DNA of 64,000 nt from Candidatus Alistipes merdigallinarum (GTDB taxonomy: Bacteria > Bacteroidota > Bacteroidia > Bacteroidales > Rikenellaceae): contig DWXH01000021.1 of the NCBI GenBank assembly GCA_019119305.1, forward strand, positions 62,001 to 126,000. The letters are read 5' to 3'. The position numbers and the translations under genes were made by a program. The notes under the pieces were generated by a model, which saw nothing but the letters and a program-made list of their open reading frames with translations, was not told the DNA's origin and ran no database searches. Shown piece by piece: positions 9,620 to 18,177 of this stretch (position 1 is its first letter; the number at the start of each line of letters is the position of its first letter).

Positions 9620-10627
9620 TTAAAACAGTCGTTCTGTCAACGCCCTCATCGAAGCCGACGGCGACGCTCCCCGATAGAGTATCTCGTAAACCATCCCAGC
9701 AATCGGCATATCCACCCCTTTACGCAAATTGATTTTCATGATGCACTCAGCAGCGTAATACCCCTCCGCCACCATACTCATCTCCATCTGGGCCGAATGC
9801 ACCGAATAGCCCTTCCCGATCATCAACCCGAACCGTCGGTTGCGGCTGAACTGGGAATAAGAGGTCACCAGCAGATCACCCAAATAGGCCGAAGCGAAAA
9901 CATTGCGCTTCTCGGGATAGGTCTGTTCCATAAAACGCGCCATCTCCATCGCCCCGTTCGAGATCAGTACCGCCAGGAAATTGTCCCCATAACCCAAGCC
10001 GATCGCCATTCCGACCGCTATCGCATAGATATTTTTGAGTACAGCGGCATATTCTATGCCGTAAATGTCGGTCGAAGGGGTAACCCGAATATAATCGGTT
10101 CGAATCTTACGTCCGAGCGCTTCGGAATTCTCCGGAGTTTTACAAACAGCCGTCAAATATGAAAGGCGTTCGAGAGCCACCTCTTCAGCATGACACGGTC
10201 CGGAAACGATACCGATCTGATCGAACGGGAGCCCATAGGTCTGCTTCATGTATTCAGCCACCGTAACCAACTCTTCAGGAATAATCCCTTTGATGGCCGA
10301 AACGACGAACTTCGACTCGAGCGGAACAGCCAACGAGGACAGTGTTGTCTTCAGATAGATCGACGGAGTAGCCAATACGAGCAGATCGGACCTTTCCACG
10401 ATTTGGTTCAGATCGTTGGAAATCCACAATCGTTCCGTATTGAAACGCACATCCCGTAAATATCGCGGATTGGCTTTGTACCGGCGAATATGCTCCAGCA
10501 CCTCTTCGTTACGGATATACCATCCGACCCGTTGTTCGTTCTCTTGCAATATTTTGACCAATGCCGTCGCCCAACTACCGTGTCCGATAACTGCACACCG
10601 CGCATCAGCCCCGATCTTATATCCCAT
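9620..10627 (-). CDS. gpsA: Glycerol-3-phosphate dehydrogenase [NAD(P)+]
   Basis: Reduces dihydroxyacetone phosphate to sn-glycerol 3-phosphate for phospholipid synthesis in the cytoplasm. The 335-residue product has an N-terminal Rossmann motif (AVIGHGSWATALVKIL), the conserved SAIKGI and GPCHAEEVA segments and the catalytic-lysine region EYAAVLKNIYAIAVGMAIGL. It is transcribed toward pgi and is divergent from purH; its -7 box lies at 10650-10657. Confidence 0.96.
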   Translation of the reverse strand: MGYKIGADARCAVIGHGSWATALVKILQENEQRVGWYIRNEEVLEHIRRYKANPRYLRDVRFNTERLWISNDLNQIVERSDLLVLATPSIYLKTTLSSLAVPLESKFVVSAIKGIIPEELVTVAEYMKQTYGLPFDQIGIVSGPCHAEEVALERLSYLTAVCKTPENSEALGRKIRTDYIRVTPSTDIYGIEYAAVLKNIYAIAVGMAIGLGYGDNFLAVLISNGAMEMARFMEQTYPEKRNVFASAYLGDLLVTSYSQFSRNRRFGLMIGKGYSVHSAQMEMSMVAEGYYAAECIMKINLRKGVDMPIAGMVYEILYRGASPSASMRALTERLF

Positions 10628-10649
10628 AGGCTCATCGCTTTCAAGCCCA

Positions 10650-10657
10650 CAAATTTA
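10650..10657 (-). promoter_or_regulatory. Putative -7 box (TAAATTTG) of gpsA
   Basis: TAAATTTG on the minus strand 23 bases before the gpsA start, leaving a short leader. Confidence 0.5.
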
Positions 10658-10782
10658 CAAATAATTTAAAATAACCGTCTCTTCCCTCCGTTTTATTCGC
10701 AAGGGGTCAAAAAATCGCTTCGAAATATTTCGTTGAAACGGTATATTTTTACGACTTACCACAGGCATCATCTTTTTTTTTG

Positions 10783-10790
10783 TATCTTTG
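10783..10790 (+). promoter_or_regulatory. Putative -7 box (TATCTTTG) of the purH-mre block
   Basis: TATCTTTG matches TAnnTTTG and lies 33 bases before the purH start. The -33 region is mostly a T run and has no clear TTTG at the right distance. Confidence 0.6.
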
Positions 10791-10823
10791 TGGTTCTAAA
10801 ACATATTAAAATAATACAAGACG

Positions 10824-12344
10824 GTGAAAAAGATAAAAAGCGCACTTATTTCGGTCTACTACAAAGACGGACTCGATCGCATCGCCAAAAAATTGGCTGA
10901 AGACGGAGTCACCATATACTCAACCGGTGGGACCCTCTCATTTATCGAAAGTTTGGGGCTGAAAGCCATCTCGGTAGAGAACCTGACGGGTTATCCGTCG
11001 ATTCTCGGCGGACGGGTCAAGACACTGCATCCCAAAGTATTCGGCGGTATTCTGGCCCGTCGCGACAACCCGCAAGATCAGGAGCAGTCCGCCCAGTATG
11101 AAATTCCCGAAATCGACGCGGTGATCGTCGACCTCTATCCGTTCGAACAGACCGTTGCTTCGGGTGCCGAAGAACAGGCCATTATCGAAAAGATCGACAT
11201 CGGAGGCATTTCTCTGATCCGTGCCGCAGCTAAAAATTTCAAAGACGTCATCATCGTTCCCTCGGTCGACCAGTACGACGAATTCTACGACATCATCGAG
11301 AAACAACAATCATCCACGACGATCGAACAACGCCGTCGTTTTGCAGCTTACGCATTTTCGGTCAGTTCACATTACGATACGGCAATATTCAATTACTTCA
11401 ACCGTCAAGAAGGTATCGAAGTATTCAAACGGAGTTTCAATAAAGGCACAGCTTTGCGGTATGGAGAGAACCCGCATCAGTCGGCTGTTTTCTACGGAGA
11501 CCTCGACCGGCTGTTCGAAAAATACCATGGCAAGGAGATCTCATACAACAACATGCTCGACATCGATGCCGCAATCAACCTGATCGAAGAGTTCTCCGAA
11601 CCGACGTTCGTCATCATGAAGCACAACAACGCTTGCGGAGTAGCAAGCCGTCCTACGGTTCTCGAGGCGTGGAAAGATGCACTGGCGGGCGATCCCGTAT
11701 CGGCATTCGGCGGTGTACTGATCTGCAACCGCGAGATAGATGCCGCAGCCGCTGAAGAGATCAACAAGATCTTTTTCGAGGTGATACTGGCTCCCTCCTA
11801 TACCCCCGAGGCCCTTCAGATTCTGGAATGCAAGAAAAACCGCATCATCCTGCGGCTTAAAGATACGACCCGCTGTCCGAAACAGTTCCGTTCGCTGCTG
11901 AACGGAGTGGCTGTACAGGACCGCGACCTGAAGGTAGGCGGCGTCGACGGCGAGTCCCACTATGCAACCCAAAAACAGGCTTCACCCGAACAGCTGAAAG
12001 ACCTGATCTTCGCCAACAAGATTGTCAAACATTCGAAAAGCAACGCCATCGTACTGGCCAAAAACGGCATGCTGATTGCCAGCGGTATCGGCCAGACCTC
12101 GCGCGTCGACGCTTTGAAACAGGCGATCGCCAAGGCCAAGAGTTTCGGGTTCGACCTGCACGGCGCCGTAATGGCTTCGGACGCCTTCTTCCCGTTCGGC
12201 GACTGCGTGGAGATTGCCCACAAAGAGGGTATCGACGCCGTAATCCAACCGGGTGGATCGGTTCGTGACCATGAAAGTATCGACTACTGCAATGCGAACG
12301 GAATGGCCATGCTGTTTACCGGACTGCGCCATTTCAAACATTAG
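10824..12344 (+). CDS. purH: Bifunctional AICAR transformylase / IMP cyclohydrolase
   Basis: Catalyses the last two steps of IMP synthesis. An N-terminal MGS-like cyclohydrolase domain (KSALISVYYKDGLD, STGGTLSF, GRVKTLHPKVFGGIL) is followed by the transformylase domain (RYGENPHQSA, MKHNNACGVA, DAFFPFGDCVE). Length is 506 residues, on the short side of the family but usual for Bacteroidota. The start codon is GTG, as the frame has no ATG near the expected N terminus. mreB follows after 39 bp, so purH may lead the cell-shape operon. Confidence 0.97.
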   Translation: MKKIKSALISVYYKDGLDRIAKKLAEDGVTIYSTGGTLSFIESLGLKAISVENLTGYPSILGGRVKTLHPKVFGGILARRDNPQDQEQSAQYEIPEIDAVIVDLYPFEQTVASGAEEQAIIEKIDIGGISLIRAAAKNFKDVIIVPSVDQYDEFYDIIEKQQSSTTIEQRRRFAAYAFSVSSHYDTAIFNYFNRQEGIEVFKRSFNKGTALRYGENPHQSAVFYGDLDRLFEKYHGKEISYNNMLDIDAAINLIEEFSEPTFVIMKHNNACGVASRPTVLEAWKDALAGDPVSAFGGVLICNREIDAAAAEEINKIFFEVILAPSYTPEALQILECKKNRIILRLKDTTRCPKQFRSLLNGVAVQDRDLKVGGVDGESHYATQKQASPEQLKDLIFANKIVKHSKSNAIVLAKNGMLIASGIGQTSRVDALKQAIAKAKSFGFDLHGAVMASDAFFPFGDCVEIAHKEGIDAVIQPGGSVRDHESIDYCNANGMAMLFTGLRHFKH

Positions 12345-12383
12345 GCTCGATTTTCGAAAAATATTTTAACAAGACACAACGTT

Positions 12384-13403
12384 ATGGGATTGTTCTCATT
12401 GACACAAGAGTTGGCCATCGATCTAGGGACCGCCAATACGATCATTATCAGCAACGGTAAGATCGTAGTGGACGAACCTTCGATCGTTGCGCTCAACCAA
12501 CACACCGGCAAGGTGGAGGCCATTGGCAAGAGAGCTCGCCAAATGCACGGTAAAACCCACCAGAATATCAAGACGATCCGGCCGTTGAAAGACGGAGTGA
12601 TCGCCGACTTCAATGCAGCGGAAGTGATGCTCAGAGGATTGATCAAGATGGTCAAAAACAACGGCCGCCTGTTCAGCCCCTCACTTAAAATGGTCATCTG
12701 TATTCCGTCGGGCTCGACCAACGTGGAGATCCGTGCGGTACGCGACTCGGCCGAACACGCCGGAGGTCGCGAAGTGTACATGATCTATGAGCCGATGGCA
12801 GCCGCCTTGGGGGCAGGGCTCGATGTCGAGGCTCCGGAGGGTAATATGGTCGTCGACATCGGAGGCGGGACCACCGAAATCGCCTGCATCTCGTTGGGCG
12901 GGATCGTTTGCAGCGAGAGCATCAATGTAGCCGGCGACGTTTTTACGGAAGATATACAGACCTACATCCGTCAACAGCACAATATGAGAATCGGGGAGCG
13001 CACGGCCGAAGATATCAAAATTGCCGTCGGGGCCGCACTGTCCGAATTGGATGAGGAGCCGGAAGATTTCGAAGTAACCGGTCCGAATATCCTCACGTCG
13101 CTGCCTTCGGTGCTGAACATCTCATACAACGAGATGGCCTATGCTCTGGAAAAATCGTTGGTCAAGATCGATGCCGCCATCATGAAGGTACTGGAAATGG
13201 TCCCTCCCGAATTGTATGCCGACATCGCCCGGAATGGAATCTACCTGGCGGGGGGCGGAGCTTTATTGAAAGGTCTCGACCGCCGTCTGTCGGAAAAGAC
13301 CAACATCCCGTTCCACATTGCGGATGATCCGTTGCGGGCCGTCGCACGGGGAACCGGAATTGCGTTGAAAAACATCAACCGTTTCTCTTTCCTGATGCGA
13401 TAA
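12384..13403 (+). CDS. mreB: Rod-shape-determining actin homologue MreB
   Basis: Bacterial actin that forms membrane-bound filaments guiding lateral wall synthesis. The 339-residue protein shows the actin-fold nucleotide motifs: ELAIDLGTANTII (phosphate 1), VVDIGGGTTEIACISLGG (phosphate 2) and YLAGGGALLKGLDRRL (adenosine). The N terminus MGLFSLTQE is a plausible amphipathic membrane anchor. It is the first of mreB-mreC-mreD-PBP2-rodA, all on the plus strand with short gaps. Confidence 0.97.
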   Translation: MGLFSLTQELAIDLGTANTIIISNGKIVVDEPSIVALNQHTGKVEAIGKRARQMHGKTHQNIKTIRPLKDGVIADFNAAEVMLRGLIKMVKNNGRLFSPSLKMVICIPSGSTNVEIRAVRDSAEHAGGREVYMIYEPMAAALGAGLDVEAPEGNMVVDIGGGTTEIACISLGGIVCSESINVAGDVFTEDIQTYIRQQHNMRIGERTAEDIKIAVGAALSELDEEPEDFEVTGPNILTSLPSVLNISYNEMAYALEKSLVKIDAAIMKVLEMVPPELYADIARNGIYLAGGGALLKGLDRRLSEKTNIPFHIADDPLRAVARGTGIALKNINRFSFLMR

Positions 13404-13454
13404 TCGGGCAAGGGAGGGTGTGAAAATAGGTTCGGAACAACACGATAAAAGGGA

Positions 13455-14333
13455 ATGTTCAAATTCTTTCTGTTCATAAAGAAGATCCATTTCGTTTTGA
13501 TCTTTATTGTTCTCGAAGGGTTCGCTTTGCACTACTATGCAAACAGCACGAGCTACACCAAAGCGAAATTGATTACCGCCTCGAACTATGTCGTAGGCGG
13601 TATTTATTCGCAGTTATCGGGACTGAACAGCTATTTCCACCTGAAGAAAGAGAATGTTTCACTGACCGAAAAAATCGCCGAACTGGAGAACGAACTGGAA
13701 AGATACCGCCATCCGGTATATACGGCAGGGGCCGATTCTTCCTCCTTGGAAATCATGATTGGAGATACCGTTTCTGCGCCGGAAAACCGACCGCAGTATG
13801 CCTACTCCCAAGCTCGGGTAATCAACAACTCGATCATCCGTCAGGAAAACTACATTACACTGGACAAAGGTGTCGATGCGGGCTTACAACCCGATATGGC
13901 CCTGATATCCGACGGAGGGATCGCCGGATATGTCATCGGGTGTTCGGAACACTTCTCGGTATGTATGTCGATCCTGAACCGGGATTTCAAGACGAGCGGC
14001 AAGATTAAGGGTACCGACTATTTCGGTTCGGTTACGTGGGACGGGACCAGTTACGAATACCTGAAACTGTCGGAGGTGGCGAAATATGCCACGTTGCAAA
14101 AAGGGGATACAATTGTAACGACAAGCCATTCGTCCCGTTTCCCGCCCGAGATCATGATCGGGACCGTCGAAAGTTTCGAGTTGAACAACGCAACCTACTA
14201 CGACGTCCGGGTGAAAATCCACACCGATATGGCAGCCTTGAACAATGTCCTTGTAGTAAAATATTTAGATGCCGAAGAGCGGGAGACACTGGAAAACAGC
14301 ATGACCATAGATACCGAAAGCGATTATAATTAG
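13455..14333 (+). CDS. mreC: Rod-shape-determining protein MreC
   Basis: Bitopic elongasome scaffold that contacts PBP2 in the periplasm. The 292-residue product has one N-terminal membrane segment (about 10-28), a coiled-coil stretch rich in Glu and Leu (KENVSLTEKIAELENELE), and a beta-rich periplasmic domain with ITLDKGVDAGLQPDMALIS and the ILNRDFKTSGKIKG segment. It lies 51 bp after mreB and 75 bp before mreD. Confidence 0.95.
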   Translation: MFKFFLFIKKIHFVLIFIVLEGFALHYYANSTSYTKAKLITASNYVVGGIYSQLSGLNSYFHLKKENVSLTEKIAELENELERYRHPVYTAGADSSSLEIMIGDTVSAPENRPQYAYSQARVINNSIIRQENYITLDKGVDAGLQPDMALISDGGIAGYVIGCSEHFSVCMSILNRDFKTSGKIKGTDYFGSVTWDGTSYEYLKLSEVAKYATLQKGDTIVTTSHSSRFPPEIMIGTVESFELNNATYYDVRVKIHTDMAALNNVLVVKYLDAEERETLENSMTIDTESDYN

Positions 14334-14408
14334 AGATGCGTTTTGATCTGCATGGATGCGCAATCTTGAATGGAAAACAGGGAATTGGAAACTGAGGGAT
14401 AGCGATTT

Positions 14409-14924
14409 ATGTATAGGACCTTACAATATGCGATTTTATTTGTAGTCCTGGTTCTGCTGCAAGTCTTTTTGTTCAGCAGAATCGGAATCAGTATTTATGT
14501 CCACCCGCTGGTCTACATCGCTTTTATCATCCTGCTCCCGATCGAAATCGCACCGTTGAGCGGACTATTGTTGGGTCTGTTGATGGGCATGACGATGGAC
14601 CTCTTTATGGCGACCGCCGGTGTCAATACAATCGCAACGCTTTTCGCAGCCTTCTGCCGTCCTACTCTGCTGCTGTTGACACTCGGGAAAGATGAAGTAA
14701 AGGACGGAGGCGTTCCCAACGTCAATCGTCTGGGTTTAAAAAAGTTCGTTAAATATGCCTATGCTTTGATCCTGTTGCATGCGATCGTGTTTTTCCTGTT
14801 CGAGGCCCTTTCGTGGCACCTGTTTCCCTTCACCCTGCTGCGCATCGTGCTGAGCTCTATCGCCACACTGCTGCTCGTCTACTTCTGTCAACGACTTTTC
14901 TCGATCAACCGACAAAGACAGTGA
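14409..14924 (+). CDS. mreD: Rod-shape-determining membrane protein MreD
   Basis: Small polytopic inner-membrane component of the elongasome. At 171 residues, it has about five hydrophobic segments, with the family-like central stretch GLLLGLLMGMTMDLF. Identification rests on this pattern and on position between mreC and PBP2; MreD sequences are poorly conserved. The stop codon is 5 bp before the PBP2 start, implying translational coupling. Confidence 0.9.
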   Translation: MYRTLQYAILFVVLVLLQVFLFSRIGISIYVHPLVYIAFIILLPIEIAPLSGLLLGLLMGMTMDLFMATAGVNTIATLFAAFCRPTLLLLTLGKDEVKDGGVPNVNRLGLKKFVKYAYALILLHAIVFFLFEALSWHLFPFTLLRIVLSSIATLLLVYFCQRLFSINRQRQ

Positions 14925-14929
14925 GCCTT

Positions 14930-16753
14930 ATGAACCGTTCCGCCCGCATCCGAACCCTGAAAGGCACTGTTTTGCTCATCGCCGCAATCATTCTGTTGCG
15001 GCTGTTCTATATTCAGGTCCTCGACGAAACCTACAAGACGAATGCGGCCAATAACGTATTGAGGTACATGGTCCAGTATCCGCCACGAGGTGAAGTATAC
15101 GACCGCAACGGCGAATTTCTCGTCCAAAGCAAGGAGGCCTACGATCTGATGGTCACTCCGAGAGAGGTACACGATCTGGACACCTTGCTGATGAGCCGTA
15201 TTCTGGAGATTCCCGTCGAACAACTTCGGGAGGAGCTGATCAAGGCCCGCCGATATTCGCCTTACCGGGCTTCAGTCGTCGTCAAACAGCTTCCCAAAGA
15301 GACAAAACTGAAATTGGAGGAGTATTCGTTTCCGGGTTTCTACACCGTCTATCGCACGGTACGTTCCTATCCTACTAAAATGGCCGGAAATCTGTTGGGA
15401 TATGTCGGAGAGGTCAACGAACGCATCATTGAACGCAACCCCTATTACCGCAGCGGGGACTACATCGGGATGAGCGGAATCGAACAGGCCTATGAAGAGG
15501 TGTTGCGGGGTGTGAAGGGGGTCAAAATCGAGATGGTAGACGTACACGGTGTTCCTCAGGGTTCGTACGCCAACGGAATCTACGACACGCTGGCCTCGCC
15601 CGGAGTCGCCATCACCTGTACGATCGACGCCCGCCTGCAAGCACTGGCCGAAGAGCTGATGCAGGGCAAGGTGGGCAGCGTGGTGGCCATAGAACCCGAA
15701 ACCGGTGAGATTTTGGTAATGGCCAGCAGCCCGACCTACGATCCGGACGAACTGGTCGGACGAGAACGGGGCAACAATTACATGAAACTGTTAAACGATC
15801 CGCGAAGACCGCTTTACAACCGAGCAGTGATGTCCCCTTACCCGCCGGGATCGACTTTCAAAGTTTTACAGGGGTTGATCGGGCTACAAGAGGGGGTACT
15901 TGTTCCCGAACAGACCTACCCGTGCCATGGCGGATATCCTTACGGACGGGGGATGAAATGCCACGCCCACAGTTCGCCCCGCGATTTGATGGGAGCCATT
16001 CAGACCTCATGCAACGCCTACTTCTGTTACGTTTTCCGCAACATCATCGAAAACAAAAAATACGAGAACATCGAGGAGGGTTTCGACGTGTGGGCCGATT
16101 ATGTCCGCAGTTTCGGATACGGCCGGAAATTGGGCTCGGATTTCAATGGCGAGCTCAACGGGAATGTCCCCACTTCGGCATTTTACGACAAAGTATATCG
16201 GGGGCGATGGAACGGACTGACGATCATTTCCCTTTCGATCGGACAGGGAGAGATGGGATGTACACCGCTGCAAATGGCCAATATGGTGGCGACAATAGCC
16301 AACCGCGGCTATTACCGGATTCCACATGTCGTCAAGCGCATCCACGATCGTGACTCGATCGACTCCCGCTTTTATGAAAAACATTACACGAAAGTCGACC
16401 CGCGCCATTTCGACCCGATCGTAGAGGGGATGTATATGGCGGTAAACGAGGGAGGGACAGGACATGTAGCCATGGTGCCCGGACTCGATATTTGCGGGAA
16501 AACGGGAACCGCACAGAACCCCCACGGCAGGGACAACAGCACGTTTTTCTGCTTCGCACCGCGCAACAATCCGAAGATCGCCGTATCGGTATATATCGAA
16601 AACGGAGGATTCGGAGCGACAGTCGCCGCTCCGATCGCGAGTCTGCTTACGGAGTACTATCTGACGGATACGATCAAACGACCCGATCTGGTCGAGAGAA
16701 TAAAAACCATGCAAATCGCCTACCCCTACTATGAGAAACAGCGAGGAAAATAG
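14930..16753 (+). CDS. mrdA: Penicillin-binding protein 2 (elongasome transpeptidase)
   Basis: Class B PBP that cross-links peptidoglycan during elongation. The 607-residue product has an N-terminal membrane anchor (about 10-25), a PBP dimerisation domain (PPRGEVYDRNGEFL, NLLGYVGEVNE) and a transpeptidase domain: catalytic Ser308 in SPYPPGSTFKVLQG, the SCN triad in QTSCNAYFCY and KTGTAQ with Lys524. I start at ATG 14930, just after the mreD stop; the frame is open further upstream inside mreD, but that part is antisense-like noise. Its last 23 bases overlap the rodA start. Confidence 0.96.
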   Translation: MNRSARIRTLKGTVLLIAAIILLRLFYIQVLDETYKTNAANNVLRYMVQYPPRGEVYDRNGEFLVQSKEAYDLMVTPREVHDLDTLLMSRILEIPVEQLREELIKARRYSPYRASVVVKQLPKETKLKLEEYSFPGFYTVYRTVRSYPTKMAGNLLGYVGEVNERIIERNPYYRSGDYIGMSGIEQAYEEVLRGVKGVKIEMVDVHGVPQGSYANGIYDTLASPGVAITCTIDARLQALAEELMQGKVGSVVAIEPETGEILVMASSPTYDPDELVGRERGNNYMKLLNDPRRPLYNRAVMSPYPPGSTFKVLQGLIGLQEGVLVPEQTYPCHGGYPYGRGMKCHAHSSPRDLMGAIQTSCNAYFCYVFRNIIENKKYENIEEGFDVWADYVRSFGYGRKLGSDFNGELNGNVPTSAFYDKVYRGRWNGLTIISLSIGQGEMGCTPLQMANMVATIANRGYYRIPHVVKRIHDRDSIDSRFYEKHYTKVDPRHFDPIVEGMYMAVNEGGTGHVAMVPGLDICGKTGTAQNPHGRDNSTFFCFAPRNNPKIAVSVYIENGGFGATVAAPIASLLTEYYLTDTIKRPDLVERIKTMQIAYPYYEKQRGK

Positions 16754-18167
16754 TCTGACCGTCGGCGGTTTGGATTGGGTGACCATTCTGGTCTATACGG
16801 CACTGGTCCTGATGGGATGGATCAATATCTACGCCGCCGTATACGACGAAACCCATTCAAGTATTTTCGACATCAGCCAACGCTACGGCATGCAACTGAT
16901 CTGGATCGGCGTATCGGCATTCATTGCCATCTCTATCCTGCTGATCGACGACAAATACTACCACATATTGGCTTACCCCTTGTATTGGTTCTCCATATTG
17001 GTTCTGATCGGGGTTTTGCTTTTCGGGAAGGAGGTGCATGGCGCCAAATCGTGGCTCTTCGGCATCCAACCGTCGGAATTTGTAAAATTCACCGTAGCCC
17101 TCGCTTTGGCCCGTTACATGAGTTCATACTCTTTCGATATCCATAATCTGAAACATCTGCTGCACGTAGGCATCCTACTCGGCCTGCCGATACTGATCGT
17201 CATGCTGCAAAACGACACCGGATCGGCATTGGTTTTCGGCTCGTTTCTCTTCATGCTCTACCGAGAGGGGTTCAACGGCTGGGTCTACATCGCCCTGATC
17301 ATGATCATTTCGCTCTTCATCTTTTCGTTTCTGCTCGAACCGACCGCCCTGCTGATCGTACTGATCCTGGTCTGCGTCATCGGGGAAGGTATGACCAACG
17401 GCAATTGGAGAAGCAAAGCAATTTATCTGGCCGGACTTGCACTGGGATCCACATTAATCTACGCATTCTGTCAACTGCTGCTGTCGATAGACATCACGTG
17501 GTATCTATCCATCCTGATTGCTGCAACGCTCTCGATCGGTGTCGTCATCATCTATGCCTATCGATACAAGATCAACAATATATTGACCTTCATCCTGCTC
17601 TTTTTCGGCTCTCTGGGTTTCACCTATACGGTAGATTATGTCTTCAACAACGTGTTGCAGATCCACCAACAGAAGCGCATCCTCGATCTGCTCGGACTCG
17701 AATCGGACTTGAGCCATTGGGGATACAACGTCAACCAGTCGAAAATCGCCATCGGATCGGGCGGTTTCTCCGGCAAAGGTTTCCTCGAGGGAACACAAAC
17801 CAAGTTCAATTTCGTACCTGAACAAAGCACCGACTTCATATTCTGTACCGTCGGGGAGGAGTGGGGCTTTATCGGCAGCGCCATCGTAATCATCCTGTTC
17901 GTGATTCTGATTTTGCGTCTGATCCGGATGGGAGAACGCCAACAGGAACCTTTCGGCCGGATTTACTGCTATTGCGTTGCCTCCGTATTCCTGTTTCACG
18001 TTACGATTAACATCGGGATGACGATCGGTATCATGCCGGTCATCGGAATACCGCTTCCGTTTTTCAGTTATGGAGGGTCATCGCTCTTTGCATTTACGAT
18101 CCTGCTGTTCGTCGCCATCAAGTTAGATGCCTCGAAACACAATACGCTACCTTTTGTAAATCAATAA
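16731..18167 (+). CDS. rodA: Peptidoglycan glycosyltransferase RodA (SEDS)
   Basis: SEDS-family polymerase of glycan strands that works with PBP2. The 478-residue, highly hydrophobic product has about ten membrane segments and the family phrases KEVHGAKSWLFGIQPSEFVK, LQNDTGSALVF, FVPEQSTDFIFCTVGEEWGF and PLPFFSYGGSSLFA. The middle is longer than in E. coli RodA, as is usual in Bacteroidota. It overlaps the PBP2 gene by 23 bp and is followed after only 10 bp by a P-type ATPase. Confidence 0.96.
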   Translation: MRNSEENSLTVGGLDWVTILVYTALVLMGWINIYAAVYDETHSSIFDISQRYGMQLIWIGVSAFIAISILLIDDKYYHILAYPLYWFSILVLIGVLLFGKEVHGAKSWLFGIQPSEFVKFTVALALARYMSSYSFDIHNLKHLLHVGILLGLPILIVMLQNDTGSALVFGSFLFMLYREGFNGWVYIALIMIISLFIFSFLLEPTALLIVLILVCVIGEGMTNGNWRSKAIYLAGLALGSTLIYAFCQLLLSIDITWYLSILIAATLSIGVVIIYAYRYKINNILTFILLFFGSLGFTYTVDYVFNNVLQIHQQKRILDLLGLESDLSHWGYNVNQSKIAIGSGGFSGKGFLEGTQTKFNFVPEQSTDFIFCTVGEEWGFIGSAIVIILFVILILRLIRMGERQQEPFGRIYCYCVASVFLFHVTINIGMTIGIMPVIGIPLPFFSYGGSSLFAFTILLFVAIKLDASKHNTLPFVNQ

Positions 18168-18177
18168 AAACAATATC

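Noticed and set aside
14813..14929. Upstream extension of the PBP2 gene into mreD
   Set aside because: The added residues overlap mreD, lack homology, and would place the membrane anchor far from the N terminus.
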